Shown here piece by piece: positions 46,565 to 55,072 of a DNA stretch of 64,000 bases (the stretch's first letter is position 1; every line of letters starts with the position of its first letter). The position numbers were made by a program, and so were the translations under genes. This stretch comes from Aquabacterium sp. CECT 9606 (GTDB taxonomy: Bacteria > Pseudomonadota > Gammaproteobacteria > Burkholderiales > Burkholderiaceae_C): NCBI RefSeq assembly GCF_918741295.1, contig NZ_CAKKNB010000004.1, positions 372,001 through 436,000 of the forward strand. The letters run 5' to 3'. The notes beneath the pieces are model-generated. The model worked only from the letters and a program-made list of their open reading frames with translations, made no database searches and was not told the DNA's origin.

Positions 46565-48126
46565 GGGCCAACTCCACTGAGGTTCTCGGGCTCGATGGTG
46601 GGCGGCGAGCCCAAGGGCAGGCTGAAGCGCACTTGCGCGCCGCCTTCGGCCGGGTTCAAGGCTTCGATGCGGCCACCATGGGCTTCGACGATGGCGCGGC
46701 AGATGGCCAGCCCCAGGCCCACGCCTGGCACATTGGACTCTTGCACGCCGCGCTCGAACAAGCCAAAGACCTTGTGCAGACTGTCGGCCGCGAAGCCCGG
46801 CCCGGCATTGCTGACCATGATCTGCACGACATCGCCCTGCACGCTTGCGCCAATGTGAATGGTGCTGCCCAGGGGGGCGTACTTGCTGGCGTTCTCCAGC
46901 AGGTTGCCAAACACGCGTTCCATCAGCACCGCGTCGATTGACACCAGGGGCAGGTCGTCGGGCAGGTCCACTTGCACGGGGTGTTGGTGCAGGCTTTGGC
47001 CCAGCGTCTGGATGCTGGCCCCGATGACTTCCTCCAGCGGCTGCCATTCCAGCCTGAGGCGCACTTGGCCCGTGTCCAGGCCTGACTGCAAGCGCGCCAT
47101 GTCCAGCAGGTTGCTGACCATGCGGTGCAGGCGCATGGCCTGGTCGCGGATGGCCGTGGCCATCTCCCCAGGTGCTTTGGGCAGTGGGGGCTGGACAAGC
47201 CTCAGCGAATCGGCCAAGCCATACAAGGATGTGAGCGGCGTGCGGATGTCGTGCGACAGGGCCGACAGGATGGAGCTGCGCAGACGCTCGGCGCTCATCT
47301 CCAATTGGGTGCGTTGGGCCACCTCCACGAAATGCAGCCGCTCCAGCGAGATGGCGACCAGCGATGACACCGCTTCGATCAAGGGGCGCTGGGCGTGAAG
47401 CTGCAGCCCTGCGGGGCCCGCCGCACTGACCATGAGCACGCCGCGCGCCCGGGTGGCGCCCGCCAGGGGCAGCACCACGTGGGCGTCCTGCTCAGAGCCG
47501 ATCTGGTGTGACTCCACGCCTTGTTGATCGCGGTACACCGTCTTGGCCACCAGCCAGGCCGTGTTGCCGGTGGGAGCGTGGGCAGGCTCGATGGCGTGCA
47601 GTTCTTCCTGGGCATCGGGCACCAGCAACGTCAACCGGGCGCCGAGCTGACTGTGGACAAACTCGCGGCTGGCGTGAGCCACCTGCTCGGTGGTCAACGC
47701 CCCGGCCAGGGTTTGCGCCAGCGAATACAGAGCCCGTGACTGCTGCGCGACGCGCAGCGCCTGTTCAGCGCGCTGACGCAAGCCGATGGTGAGGTGACCA
47801 ATGACCAGGGCCACCGCCAGCATCACCAGCAAGGTGAGCAGGTACTGCACATCGCTGACTGCAAATGACCAGCGTGGCGGCACATAGAAAAAATCAAAGA
47901 GGGCCACGCTGAAAAAGGAGGCCAGTACCGCCGGGCCACGCCCCAATTGCGTGGCCACGAAGACCACGGTCAGCAGGAAAAGCATGACGGTGTTGACCGG
48001 GTCCAGCCATTCGTGCAGTGGCAGCGTCAACGCCGTGGTGACGCCGCATGCCACCAAGGCCATCAGATGGCGCTGCCAGCGGGGGCGGCCCCACAAGGCG
48101 GTGGACGAAGGCAGGGATTCGGGCAT
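46561..48126 (-). CDS. kdpD: KdpD-type sensor kinase lacking the N-terminal KdpD/Usp domains
   Basis: 521 residues. The protein begins almost directly with the four-helix DUF4118 membrane module (about 20-110, with FYVPPRWSFAV). A GAF-like domain (about 130-265), a dimerisation domain with H-box SALSHDIRTPLTSLYG (about 290) and the ATPase (NLLENASKYAP, GVGLGLAI) follow. Classical KdpD has about 380 more residues at the N-terminus, including the KdpD ATP-binding and universal-stress domains; these are absent. Operon: kdpD-kdpE-kup. No kdpFABC in the window. Confidence 0.9.
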   Translation of the reverse strand: MPESLPSSTALWGRPRWQRHLMALVACGVTTALTLPLHEWLDPVNTVMLFLLTVVFVATQLGRGPAVLASFFSVALFDFFYVPPRWSFAVSDVQYLLTLLVMLAVALVIGHLTIGLRQRAEQALRVAQQSRALYSLAQTLAGALTTEQVAHASREFVHSQLGARLTLLVPDAQEELHAIEPAHAPTGNTAWLVAKTVYRDQQGVESHQIGSEQDAHVVLPLAGATRARGVLMVSAAGPAGLQLHAQRPLIEAVSSLVAISLERLHFVEVAQRTQLEMSAERLRSSILSALSHDIRTPLTSLYGLADSLRLVQPPLPKAPGEMATAIRDQAMRLHRMVSNLLDMARLQSGLDTGQVRLRLEWQPLEEVIGASIQTLGQSLHQHPVQVDLPDDLPLVSIDAVLMERVFGNLLENASKYAPLGSTIHIGASVQGDVVQIMVSNAGPGFAADSLHKVFGLFERGVQESNVPGVGLGLAICRAIVEAHGGRIEALNPAEGGAQVRFSLPLGSPPTIEPENLSGVGP

Positions 48127-48235
48127 GAAAGGGTTTCTGGCGGTGATGCTTCAGGTTAGTGGCTGAAGCATCTCGCTGTTGAAAATTCTGTCATGCCGGG
48201 CGTAAAAATGTCGTAAAAACGAAGGCCGGCCCTGC

Positions 48236-48808
48236 CTAGAAAAAGCTGCCCACGTCCAGCAATGCCAGCAGGCCCAAGACGGCGAACATCAGGGCGGCGA
48301 TGCCGTGTACCAGACGCATGGACACCTTGCGGACCACGATGTCGCCCAGCAGCACGGCGGGCACATTGGCCAGCATCATGCCGATGGTGGTGCCCATGAC
48401 CACCGACATCAAATCGTTGTAGCGCGCGGCCAGCGCCACCGTGGCCACTTGGGTCTTGTCACCCATCTCGGCCAGAAAAAAGGCCAGCACCGTGGTGCCG
48501 AACACGCCAAACCGTTGTAGCGAGGTGGATTCGCCATCGTCCAGCTTGTCGGGGATCAGCGTCCAGACCGCCATGGCCAGAAACGACACGCCCAGCACCC
48601 AGCGCAACACATCGGGGCCGATGTGCTCGGACACCCAGCCACCCACCAGCCCCGCCATGCCGTGGTTCAGCAAGGTCGCCACGAAAATCCCCGCGATGAT
48701 GGGCACGGGCCGCTTGAACTTGGCGGCCAGCAGCAATGAAAGGAGTTGGGTTTTGTCACCGATTTCGGCCAGCGCCACGACGCCGGTGGAAACGAGGAAA
48801 GCTTGCAT
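48236..48808 (-). CDS. GDT1/TMEM165-family manganese exporter (MneA-like)
   Basis: 190-residue membrane protein with six helices in two repeats. Each repeat has the family signature: EIGDKTQ near residue 14 and EMGDKTQ near residue 110. These acidic motifs bind divalent cation. Start ATG 48808; the longer in-frame opening lies in the riboswitch expression platform. The leader carries a manganese riboswitch, which makes Mn2+ export the likely role. Confidence 0.9.
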   Translation of the reverse strand: MQAFLVSTGVVALAEIGDKTQLLSLLLAAKFKRPVPIIAGIFVATLLNHGMAGLVGGWVSEHIGPDVLRWVLGVSFLAMAVWTLIPDKLDDGESTSLQRFGVFGTTVLAFFLAEMGDKTQVATVALAARYNDLMSVVMGTTIGMMLANVPAVLLGDIVVRKVSMRLVHGIAALMFAVLGLLALLDVGSFF

Positions 48809-48839
48809 GGGATTCTCCAGGGCCGGCATGAATACCGAT

Positions 48840-48985
48840 GACCACACGCATCCCCGGCCCGAGCGGAGGCGATGTGGTCAAAGGTCTTGCCAGGCGTGAA
48901 GCTGCAAGCGCCATGGCCGAAAGGCCAAGTGTGTTGACGCATGCCCCTGTGGGAAACAGGGCGGCTACTCCCCAATGACCCCGTC
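48840..48985 (-). ncRNA. yybP-ykoY manganese riboswitch
   Basis: The minus strand has the hallmark GGGGAGTAGCC (from 48973), then GCGTCAACACAC, and GGCAAGACC (48891-48883). Their order and spacing match the yybP-ykoY aptamer. Next comes a hairpin of GACCACA with TGTGGTC (48879-48840), a plausible expression platform ending about 30 bases before the exporter ATG. Family knowledge: Mn2+ binding switches the downstream gene on. Confidence 0.88.
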
Positions 48986-49031
48986 ACTTTATCACGTGAC
49001 CCGTGAGCGTGAGACCGCCCTGGTTGGAGCC

Positions 49032-49436
49032 TCAGTGCAGGTGCTCCATGGCGAGGAAGTGGTACTTTTCAGCCATTGAAAAAGGCACGGTGTGCACGAC
49101 TTCCATCAAGCGCTGGGTGCTGCGTTCGGATGCGGCGTGAACCAGCAGCGCGCAGTGGCCCTGACGTGCCAATTGTGTGTACTGGCGCACGGTGGCCGCT
49201 TCGCTGCCCACAGAAGGCATGGGCCCCGGCGCGGCTGGGACGGTGGGGCTGACCTGGTCCAGGATGGCCTCGGGTTTCAACAGCATAATGTCATCGCTGT
49301 GGAATCCAGCGCCCTGCAAAGCGGCGCCCACCTTGTCGGCATCTTCCAGGTTGGGGAACATGGCGAAAACATAGCCCGTGGGGTAGAACACACCGCCCAT
49401 GGTCAGCATGCGCGGTTCAAGCATGAAGGTTTTCAT
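49032..49436 (-). CDS. Small soluble protein of unknown function
   Basis: 134 residues from ATG 49436 with GAGGA at good distance. No signal peptide or membrane helix is obvious. The centre reads YVFAMFPNLEDADKVGAALQGAGFHSDDIMLL, a pattern of one beta-alpha-beta unit resembling the N-terminus of stress-induced YflT-like proteins; the end HTVPFSMAEKYHFLAMEHLH is compact and amphipathic. It sits between the Mn exporter and ppk2. A stress-related role is only a guess. Confidence 0.65.
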   Translation of the reverse strand: MKTFMLEPRMLTMGGVFYPTGYVFAMFPNLEDADKVGAALQGAGFHSDDIMLLKPEAILDQVSPTVPAAPGPMPSVGSEAATVRQYTQLARQGHCALLVHAASERSTQRLMEVVHTVPFSMAEKYHFLAMEHLH

Positions 49437-49505
49437 GATGGGTCCTCGTTGCCAAGACTCCCCCACTTTGCGCCTGTCTCGAACGAGGGTCAAGCCATGC
49501 GGTTT

Positions 49506-50384
49506 TCAATAGATCTCGGGCACGACGATGTCGGGCGGCACCGGCTGGCGGGCGTAGTCCTGGTGGCGTTCTCGCGGTGGCAGCACGATGGCCGGGCGCT
49601 CGATTTCACGGTAAGGCATTTGCTGCAGCAGGTGGTGGATGCAGTTCAGCCGGGCCTTCTTCTTGTCGTCGGCCTGGACCACCCACCACGGCGCCTCGGC
49701 GATGTGCGTGCGCTCCAGCATGACCTCCTTGGCGCGGGTGTAGTCCTCCCAGCGGCGGCGCGATTCCAGGTCCATTGGGCTGAGCTTCCATTGCTTGAGC
49801 GGGTCGTGGATGCGGCCCATGAAGCGCAATTGCTGCTCTTCATCCGAGATTGAAAACCAATATTTGATCAGCTGGATGCCCGAGCGCACCAGCATCCGCT
49901 CAAACTCGGGCGCCGAGCGGAAGAACTCTTCGTATTGGTCATCGGTGCAAAAGCCCATCACGCGCTCGACGCCGGCGCGGTTGTACCAGCTGCGGTCAAA
50001 AAGCACCATCTCGCCCGCGGCCGGCAGGTGCGAGGCATAGCGTTGAAAATACCATTGCGTGCGCTCGCGGTCATTGGGCGCGGGCAGGGCTGCCACGCGG
50101 GCCACGCGGGGGTTCAGGCGTTGCGTGATGCGCTTGATCACGCCACCCTTGCCGGCTGCGTCGCGGCCCTCGAACAGGATCACCACCTTGTGGCCGGTGT
50201 TCACCACCCAGTCCTGGAGCTTGACCAGCTCACCCTGCAAACGGAACAGTTCGTTGAAGTACTGTTTGCGGCTTTCCTTGTCCACGTTGTCGTGGTCGTC
50301 CAGCTCTAGTTCAAGCTCTTCGTCGTAGCTGTCTTGCAGGTCGCGGTGGATGCGTCGGATCAGGTCGTCGTCGGTGGGGCTCAT
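49506..50384 (-). CDS. ppk2: Polyphosphate kinase 2
   Basis: 292-residue class I PPK2, phosphorylating nucleoside diphosphates from polyphosphate. Walker A GRDAAGKGG region at 73-81, the FDRSWYNRAGVERVMGF lid/Walker B segment near 150 and EFERMLVRSGIQLIKYW follow the family. Start ATG 50384; a further in-frame ATG 50429 is less likely. Divergent from the SUI1-family gene across 60 bases. Confidence 0.94.
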   Translation of the reverse strand: MSPTDDDLIRRIHRDLQDSYDEELELELDDHDNVDKESRKQYFNELFRLQGELVKLQDWVVNTGHKVVILFEGRDAAGKGGVIKRITQRLNPRVARVAALPAPNDRERTQWYFQRYASHLPAAGEMVLFDRSWYNRAGVERVMGFCTDDQYEEFFRSAPEFERMLVRSGIQLIKYWFSISDEEQQLRFMGRIHDPLKQWKLSPMDLESRRRWEDYTRAKEVMLERTHIAEAPWWVVQADDKKKARLNCIHHLLQQMPYREIERPAIVLPPRERHQDYARQPVPPDIVVPEIY

Positions 50385-50444
50385 GGCTCGGACGGTATCG
50401 CTGTATTGTGGCAACCCTGTGACAGACACTCATCAATCAAGGCC

Positions 50445-50807
50445 ATGAAACCTCAAAAATCGAGCGGTGGGCTGGTTTACTCCACCGAACTGGGTCGCAC
50501 TTGCCCCGAGTGCCGCCAGGCCGTGGCGCAATGCGTGTGCGGCAAGAAAGTGAACTTGCCCGCATCCGACGGCATCGTGCGGGTATCGCGCGAAACCAAA
50601 GGGCGCAAAGGCAAGGGCGTGACCCTGGTCAAGGGCGTGCCGCTGGACGATGTGGCCCTCAACCAGTTGGGCAAGCAGCTCAAGGCTGCCTGCGGTTGCG
50701 GTGGCACCGTCAAGGATGGCGTGGTCGAGGTGCAGGGCGACCATGTCGATACCGTCATGGCTTTCTTGCAGAAGCAAGGCTGGATCGTCAAGCGCGCTGG
50801 CGGCTGA
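50445..50807 (+). CDS. SUI1/eIF1-like translation factor YciH
   Basis: 120 residues. A cysteine cluster CPECRQAVAQCVCG lies near residues 18-31, then the SUI1 fold: RVSRETKGRKGKGVTLVKG and the LKAACGCGGTVKDGVVEVQG strand pair, ending KQGWIVKRAGG. Start ATG 50445. The bacterial proteins are thought to influence initiation fidelity; the exact role is not fixed. Confidence 0.9.
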   Translation: MKPQKSSGGLVYSTELGRTCPECRQAVAQCVCGKKVNLPASDGIVRVSRETKGRKGKGVTLVKGVPLDDVALNQLGKQLKAACGCGGTVKDGVVEVQGDHVDTVMAFLQKQGWIVKRAGG

Positions 50808-50873
50808 ACACTGAAGTTGCCGGCATTTCCGCCGATAACAAGGGGCTTTCTTTGACCATGGCCTCGATCTTTC

Positions 50874-52418
50874 ATGCGCAACAACCAGCCCGTCACCCAA
50901 CAAGAGTTTGACTTTCCCGCCGATGCGACTTTGATGTCGACCACGGATCTGCAAAGCCACATCACCTACGCCAACGCCGCATTCGTGGCGATCAGCGGCT
51001 ACAGCCGCGAGGAATTGCAGGGGCACCCCCACAACCTGGTGCGCCATCCGGACATGCCCAAGGAGGCCTTTGCCGACATGTGGGCCACCCTCAAAGGGGG
51101 CCAGCCCTGGACGGGCATCGTGAAAAATCGCCGCAAAACAGGCGACCACTACTGGGTGCGCGCGAGCGCCATGCCGGTCATCCGCCAAGGTCGGCCCACA
51201 GGCTACCTGTCGGTGCGCACCAAGGCGTCTCGCGAAGAAATTGACGCAGCGCAAACTCTTTATAAAAAATTCCAAGCCGGTGAGACGGGCGGGCGCCGCT
51301 TCCACAAAGGGCTGGTGTCGCGGACCGGGTTGATGAGCTGGGCTTCGTGTTTGCAGACCATGCCGGTGCGGTGGCGCGTCCGGGCGGCCTTGCTGGCACT
51401 GCTGCCGGCCAGCGTGATGGGCGCCTGGGCGCTGGGCTTGGGTGGTGCGTCGGTGGCGGCCTTCACGGCCGTGATGAGCACGCTGTCGCTGTTGGCCGCG
51501 TGGTGGCTGGAGGCCCAGGTAACGCGGCCAGTTGAGCAGCTCTGCCAGCAGGCCTTGCGGGTGGCTTCGGGTGAAACCCAGAACCCGATCCAGATGAACC
51601 GGGTCGACGAGGTCGGCATGACCTTGCGCTCGATCAGCCAACTGGGATTGATGTTCCGCTGGCTGATTGATGACGTCAGTGCACAGGTCGTCAACGTGCA
51701 AACGGCCATCAACGAGATCGCGCAAGGCAACAATGACCTGGCATCACGCACCGAGGCCGCGGCCTCCAGCGTCCAGCAAACGGCGTCAACCATGACGCAG
51801 ATGACGGCGACCGTGAAGAGCAGCGCCGACACCGCCACGCAGGCCAATGAGCTGTCTGGCACGGCCAGCCATGCGGCGAGCAAGGGCGGCCAAGCGGTGT
51901 CTGAAGTGGTCCACACCATGAACGAGATCACCCACAGCTCCAAGAAGATCGCCGACATCATCGGCGTCATCGATGGCATTGCTTTCCAGACCAACATCCT
52001 GGCGCTGAATGCCGCGGTGGAAGCGGCACGTGCCGGCGAGCAGGGACGTGGTTTTGCCGTGGTGGCTGGCGAGGTGCGCAGCCTGGCTCAGCGCAGCGCC
52101 GAAGCTGCGAAGGAAATCAAACACCTGATCAATGCCAGTGTTGAAAAGGTGGAGTCGGGCGCCAAGCAGGTGGACGACGCCGGCAAGACCATGGACGATG
52201 TGGTGAACCAGGTTCAACGCGTGTCGGATCTGATCGCCGAAATCAGTTCGGCCACCCGAGAGCAGAGCGGCGGCATCACACAGGTCGGCCAGGCGGTCAG
52301 CCACCTGGACCAGATCACGCAACAAAACGCGGCCTTGGTGGAGCAAAGCGCCGCCGCGTCTGAGGGCCTGAAAGAGCAGGCGGCGCGCCTGGTCGAGGCG
52401 GTGAGTGTGTTCCGGTGA
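50874..52418 (+). CDS. Aer-like PAS methyl-accepting chemotaxis protein
   Basis: 514 residues. The N-terminal PAS domain (about 20-125: [34 protein letters not shown]) is of the Aer energy-taxis type, which binds FAD. Two closely spaced membrane helices (about 165-208) form a short hairpin with almost no periplasmic part. The signalling domain tip ([19 protein letters not shown], about 370) is intact. It would report redox or oxygen state to a chemotaxis kinase. No che genes adjoin, so partners lie elsewhere. FAD binding is inferred. Confidence 0.9.
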   Translation: MRNNQPVTQQEFDFPADATLMSTTDLQSHITYANAAFVAISGYSREELQGHPHNLVRHPDMPKEAFADMWATLKGGQPWTGIVKNRRKTGDHYWVRASAMPVIRQGRPTGYLSVRTKASREEIDAAQTLYKKFQAGETGGRRFHKGLVSRTGLMSWASCLQTMPVRWRVRAALLALLPASVMGAWALGLGGASVAAFTAVMSTLSLLAAWWLEAQVTRPVEQLCQQALRVASGETQNPIQMNRVDEVGMTLRSISQLGLMFRWLIDDVSAQVVNVQTAINEIAQGNNDLASRTEAAASSVQQTASTMTQMTATVKSSADTATQANELSGTASHAASKGGQAVSEVVHTMNEITHSSKKIADIIGVIDGIAFQTNILALNAAVEAARAGEQGRGFAVVAGEVRSLAQRSAEAAKEIKHLINASVEKVESGAKQVDDAGKTMDDVVNQVQRVSDLIAEISSATREQSGGITQVGQAVSHLDQITQQNAALVEQSAAASEGLKEQAARLVEAVSVFR

Positions 52419-52422
52419 TGGC

Positions 52423-53718
52423 TCAGGCGTCGAAATCGCTGTCGCTGCCCGGTTTGGACAGCCACAAGGCCAACAGGCTGATGGCGGCGGCGATGGACAG
52501 GTAGTAGCCCACATAGGCCAGGCCGTACCGGGTGGCCAGGGTGGTGGCCAGATAGGGCGCCAGTGAAGCACCCAGGATGCCAGCGAAATTGAAGGTCATG
52601 GACGAGCCGGTGTAGCGCACGGCGGTTGGGAACATCTCCGACAGCAGCGTGCCCAGCGGTCCATAGGTCATGCCCATGAGCCCCAAGCCCACGGACAGGA
52701 ACAGGGTCACGCCCAAAGCATTGCCGGCGCCAAACAGCGAGCTCATCGAGAAGCCAAAAACCACAATGGCGGCCGACACCCAGATCAGGGTGCCGCGGCG
52801 GCCATATTTGTCGGCCAGCCAGGCCGACAGCGGAATGCACAGCGCGAAGAACAGCACCGCGAACAGTTGGATCTCCAGGAAATCGCGGCGCGAGTAGTGC
52901 AGGGCGCTGGTACCCCAGCTCAAGGCGAACACCGTCATCAAATAGAACAGCACGAAGGTGGCCAGCGCGGCCAGTGTCCCCAGCACCAGGACCTTGGTGT
53001 GGTCACGGAACACCGTCACCACGGGCACCTTGACACGCTGATTGTGGTTCAGCACGTTCTGGAACACGGGGGTTTCGGTGATCTTGAAGCGCACATACAA
53101 GCCCACGAACACCAGCAAGGCGCTGGCCAGGAAAGGGATGCGCCAGCCAAAGTTGAAGAACTGCTCTTCGGTCAGCACCTCGCCCAGCCACAAAAAGATG
53201 CCGCCCGACATGAAGAAGCCGATGGGCGCGCCCAACTGCGGGAACATGCCGTACCAGGCTCGCTTGCCGGGCGGGGCGTTTTCGGTGGCCAACAACACGG
53301 CGCCACCCCATTCCCCGCCCAGCCCGAAGCCCTGACCAAAGCGACACACGGCCAGGAGCAAGGGCGCCCAGGTCCCGATCGTTTCGTACGTGGGCAGCAG
53401 GCCAATGGCGACTGTCGAGATGCCCATGGTCAGCAAGGCACCGACCAGGGTGGCCTTGCGCCCGATGCGGTCACCGAAGTGGCCGAACACCGCCGAGCCC
53501 ACGGGCCGGGCGAAGAAGGCCAGGGCAAAGGTGATCAGCGATTGCAAGGTCGCGGCCGTCGGGTCGGACGACGGGAAAAACGCTCTCGGGAAGATCAAAA
53601 CCGCCGCCGTGGCATAGATGTAGAAGTCGAAAAATTCGACCGTGGTGCCGATCAGGCTGGCGAACAGCACCGTGCCGGGTTTGTTGCGCTGGGCTGCGCC
53701 TGGGGTGGGGTGCTTCAT
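52423..53718 (-). CDS. MFS transporter, metabolite:H+ symporter family
   Basis: 431 residues, 12 membrane helices. The N-terminus TVEFFDFYIYATAAVLIFP and the loop-4 signature FGLGGEWGGAVLLATENAP place it in the MHS group with ProP, ShiA and KgtP. The conserved DRIGRK loop between helices 2 and 3 is present. Substrate (organic acid or osmolyte) cannot be told. Convergent with the Aer-like gene, four bases apart. Confidence 0.88.
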   Translation of the reverse strand: MKHPTPGAAQRNKPGTVLFASLIGTTVEFFDFYIYATAAVLIFPRAFFPSSDPTAATLQSLITFALAFFARPVGSAVFGHFGDRIGRKATLVGALLTMGISTVAIGLLPTYETIGTWAPLLLAVCRFGQGFGLGGEWGGAVLLATENAPPGKRAWYGMFPQLGAPIGFFMSGGIFLWLGEVLTEEQFFNFGWRIPFLASALLVFVGLYVRFKITETPVFQNVLNHNQRVKVPVVTVFRDHTKVLVLGTLAALATFVLFYLMTVFALSWGTSALHYSRRDFLEIQLFAVLFFALCIPLSAWLADKYGRRGTLIWVSAAIVVFGFSMSSLFGAGNALGVTLFLSVGLGLMGMTYGPLGTLLSEMFPTAVRYTGSSMTFNFAGILGASLAPYLATTLATRYGLAYVGYYLSIAAAISLLALWLSKPGSDSDFDA

Positions 53719-53739
53719 CTGGGTGATTCCCTGGAAAGT

Positions 53740-54942
53740 TCAGGCGGCAGTATGCCCATGCTGGGCCGAGTGCCTGAGCGTGAGCCATGTGATCACCCAG
53801 GTGATGAGCGCACAGACCGTGATCCCCACCACCATGCTCAGGGCCGAGCCGTCCATGAACAGGCCCATCAGCGCCACCACGATGGCGCCCGTCACCATCT
53901 GCAAAGTGCCCAGCAGGGCTGAGGCGGTGCCGGCGATGTCGCCATGGTTGTCCAGTGCCAGCACAGAGGTCGTCGGGATGATGAGGCCCAGGAAACCATA
54001 GCCGATGAACAGCAAGATGGCCAGCACATCAAGCCGTTGCACGCCCATGGCGAACACCACCACCAGCGCGATCAGCGGCAACACATAGCCGATGGCCGCC
54101 ACCTTGACCACGCCTTGCAGCCCGAACCGCTTGGTGAGCCAACCGGTCAGTTGCGCTGTGCCGATGAAGGCCACGGCATTGATCGAGAAGAAGAAGCTGT
54201 AGACCGTGGGCGTGAGGCCATAGCCCTGGATCAACACGAACGACGAGTTGGCCAGGTAGACGAAGAAGCTGGCCATGCCAAAGCCGCCAATGAAGGTCAG
54301 GCCCAGAAAGTGCCGGTCTTTCATCAGGGTGACGTAGCCTGCCCAGGCGCTGGCCAGGTTGCTGCCAATGCGCTCGGCGGGTGGCCGGGTTTCGGGCAGC
54401 ATGGTGGCTGTGAGCACCAAGCCCAGCACGGCCGCCACGGTCACGGCCCAGAACACCGCGCGCCAACTGGCCAGTTCGATGGCGATGCTGCCCGCCAGCG
54501 GCGCCAGCACGGGCGACACGCTGAACACCAGCATGAGCAGGGACATCAGCCGGGCGGCATCAGCCCCAGTGTGCAGGTCACGGACGATGGCCCGGGGAAT
54601 GGCCATGGTGGCGCAGGCCCCGATGCCCTGGATGAAGCGCCAGAAAGTCAGGGTGTGGATGTCTTGTGCCAGGCCGCAGGCCACGCTGGTCAAGGCAAAC
54701 AGCACGAGGCCCACGTACAACGGTGTCTTGCGGCCCACCATGTCTGACCAAGGCCCGTAGATCAGCTGGCACAAGCCCAGCGACAGGAAGAAGGCCATCA
54801 AGCTCCATTGCACGGCACTGGTGTCCGCGTGCAGGCTTTGCCCGATGGCCGGCAAGGCCGGCAGGTACATGTCAATGGCAAAGGGGCCGATGGCGGTCAA
54901 CAGACCCAGAACCAAGGCCGTGCGCATGAAGCTGGAAGTCAT
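53740..54942 (-). CDS. Bcr/CflA-family multidrug efflux transporter
   Basis: 400 residues from ATG 54942, 12 membrane helices, DHA1 type. The opening LLTAIGPFAIDMYLPALP and GPWSDMVGRKTPL loop are hallmarks; RFIQGIGACATMAIPRAIVRD is the antiporter motif C region. Substrate unknown. Same strand as the MHS transporter, 21 bases apart, possibly co-transcribed. Confidence 0.88.
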   Translation of the reverse strand: MTSSFMRTALVLGLLTAIGPFAIDMYLPALPAIGQSLHADTSAVQWSLMAFFLSLGLCQLIYGPWSDMVGRKTPLYVGLVLFALTSVACGLAQDIHTLTFWRFIQGIGACATMAIPRAIVRDLHTGADAARLMSLLMLVFSVSPVLAPLAGSIAIELASWRAVFWAVTVAAVLGLVLTATMLPETRPPAERIGSNLASAWAGYVTLMKDRHFLGLTFIGGFGMASFFVYLANSSFVLIQGYGLTPTVYSFFFSINAVAFIGTAQLTGWLTKRFGLQGVVKVAAIGYVLPLIALVVVFAMGVQRLDVLAILLFIGYGFLGLIIPTTSVLALDNHGDIAGTASALLGTLQMVTGAIVVALMGLFMDGSALSMVVGITVCALITWVITWLTLRHSAQHGHTAA

Positions 54943-55072
54943 GACGAAGTGGTGCAAAGAGGCGAAAAGACGCCATCATGCCTGCTGGCTCGGCTTTTGA
55001 AGCAATGGCCGTTATGCTTGCACTGCTGCCTTGCTGATCACTTTTTTGAGCTCTCTGGAAAGACCCATCGCG

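Noticed and set aside
46565-47047. N-terminal extension of the kdpE frame
   Set aside because: The extension is another frame of kdpD, low-complexity, and the receiver starts cleanly at ATG 46564.
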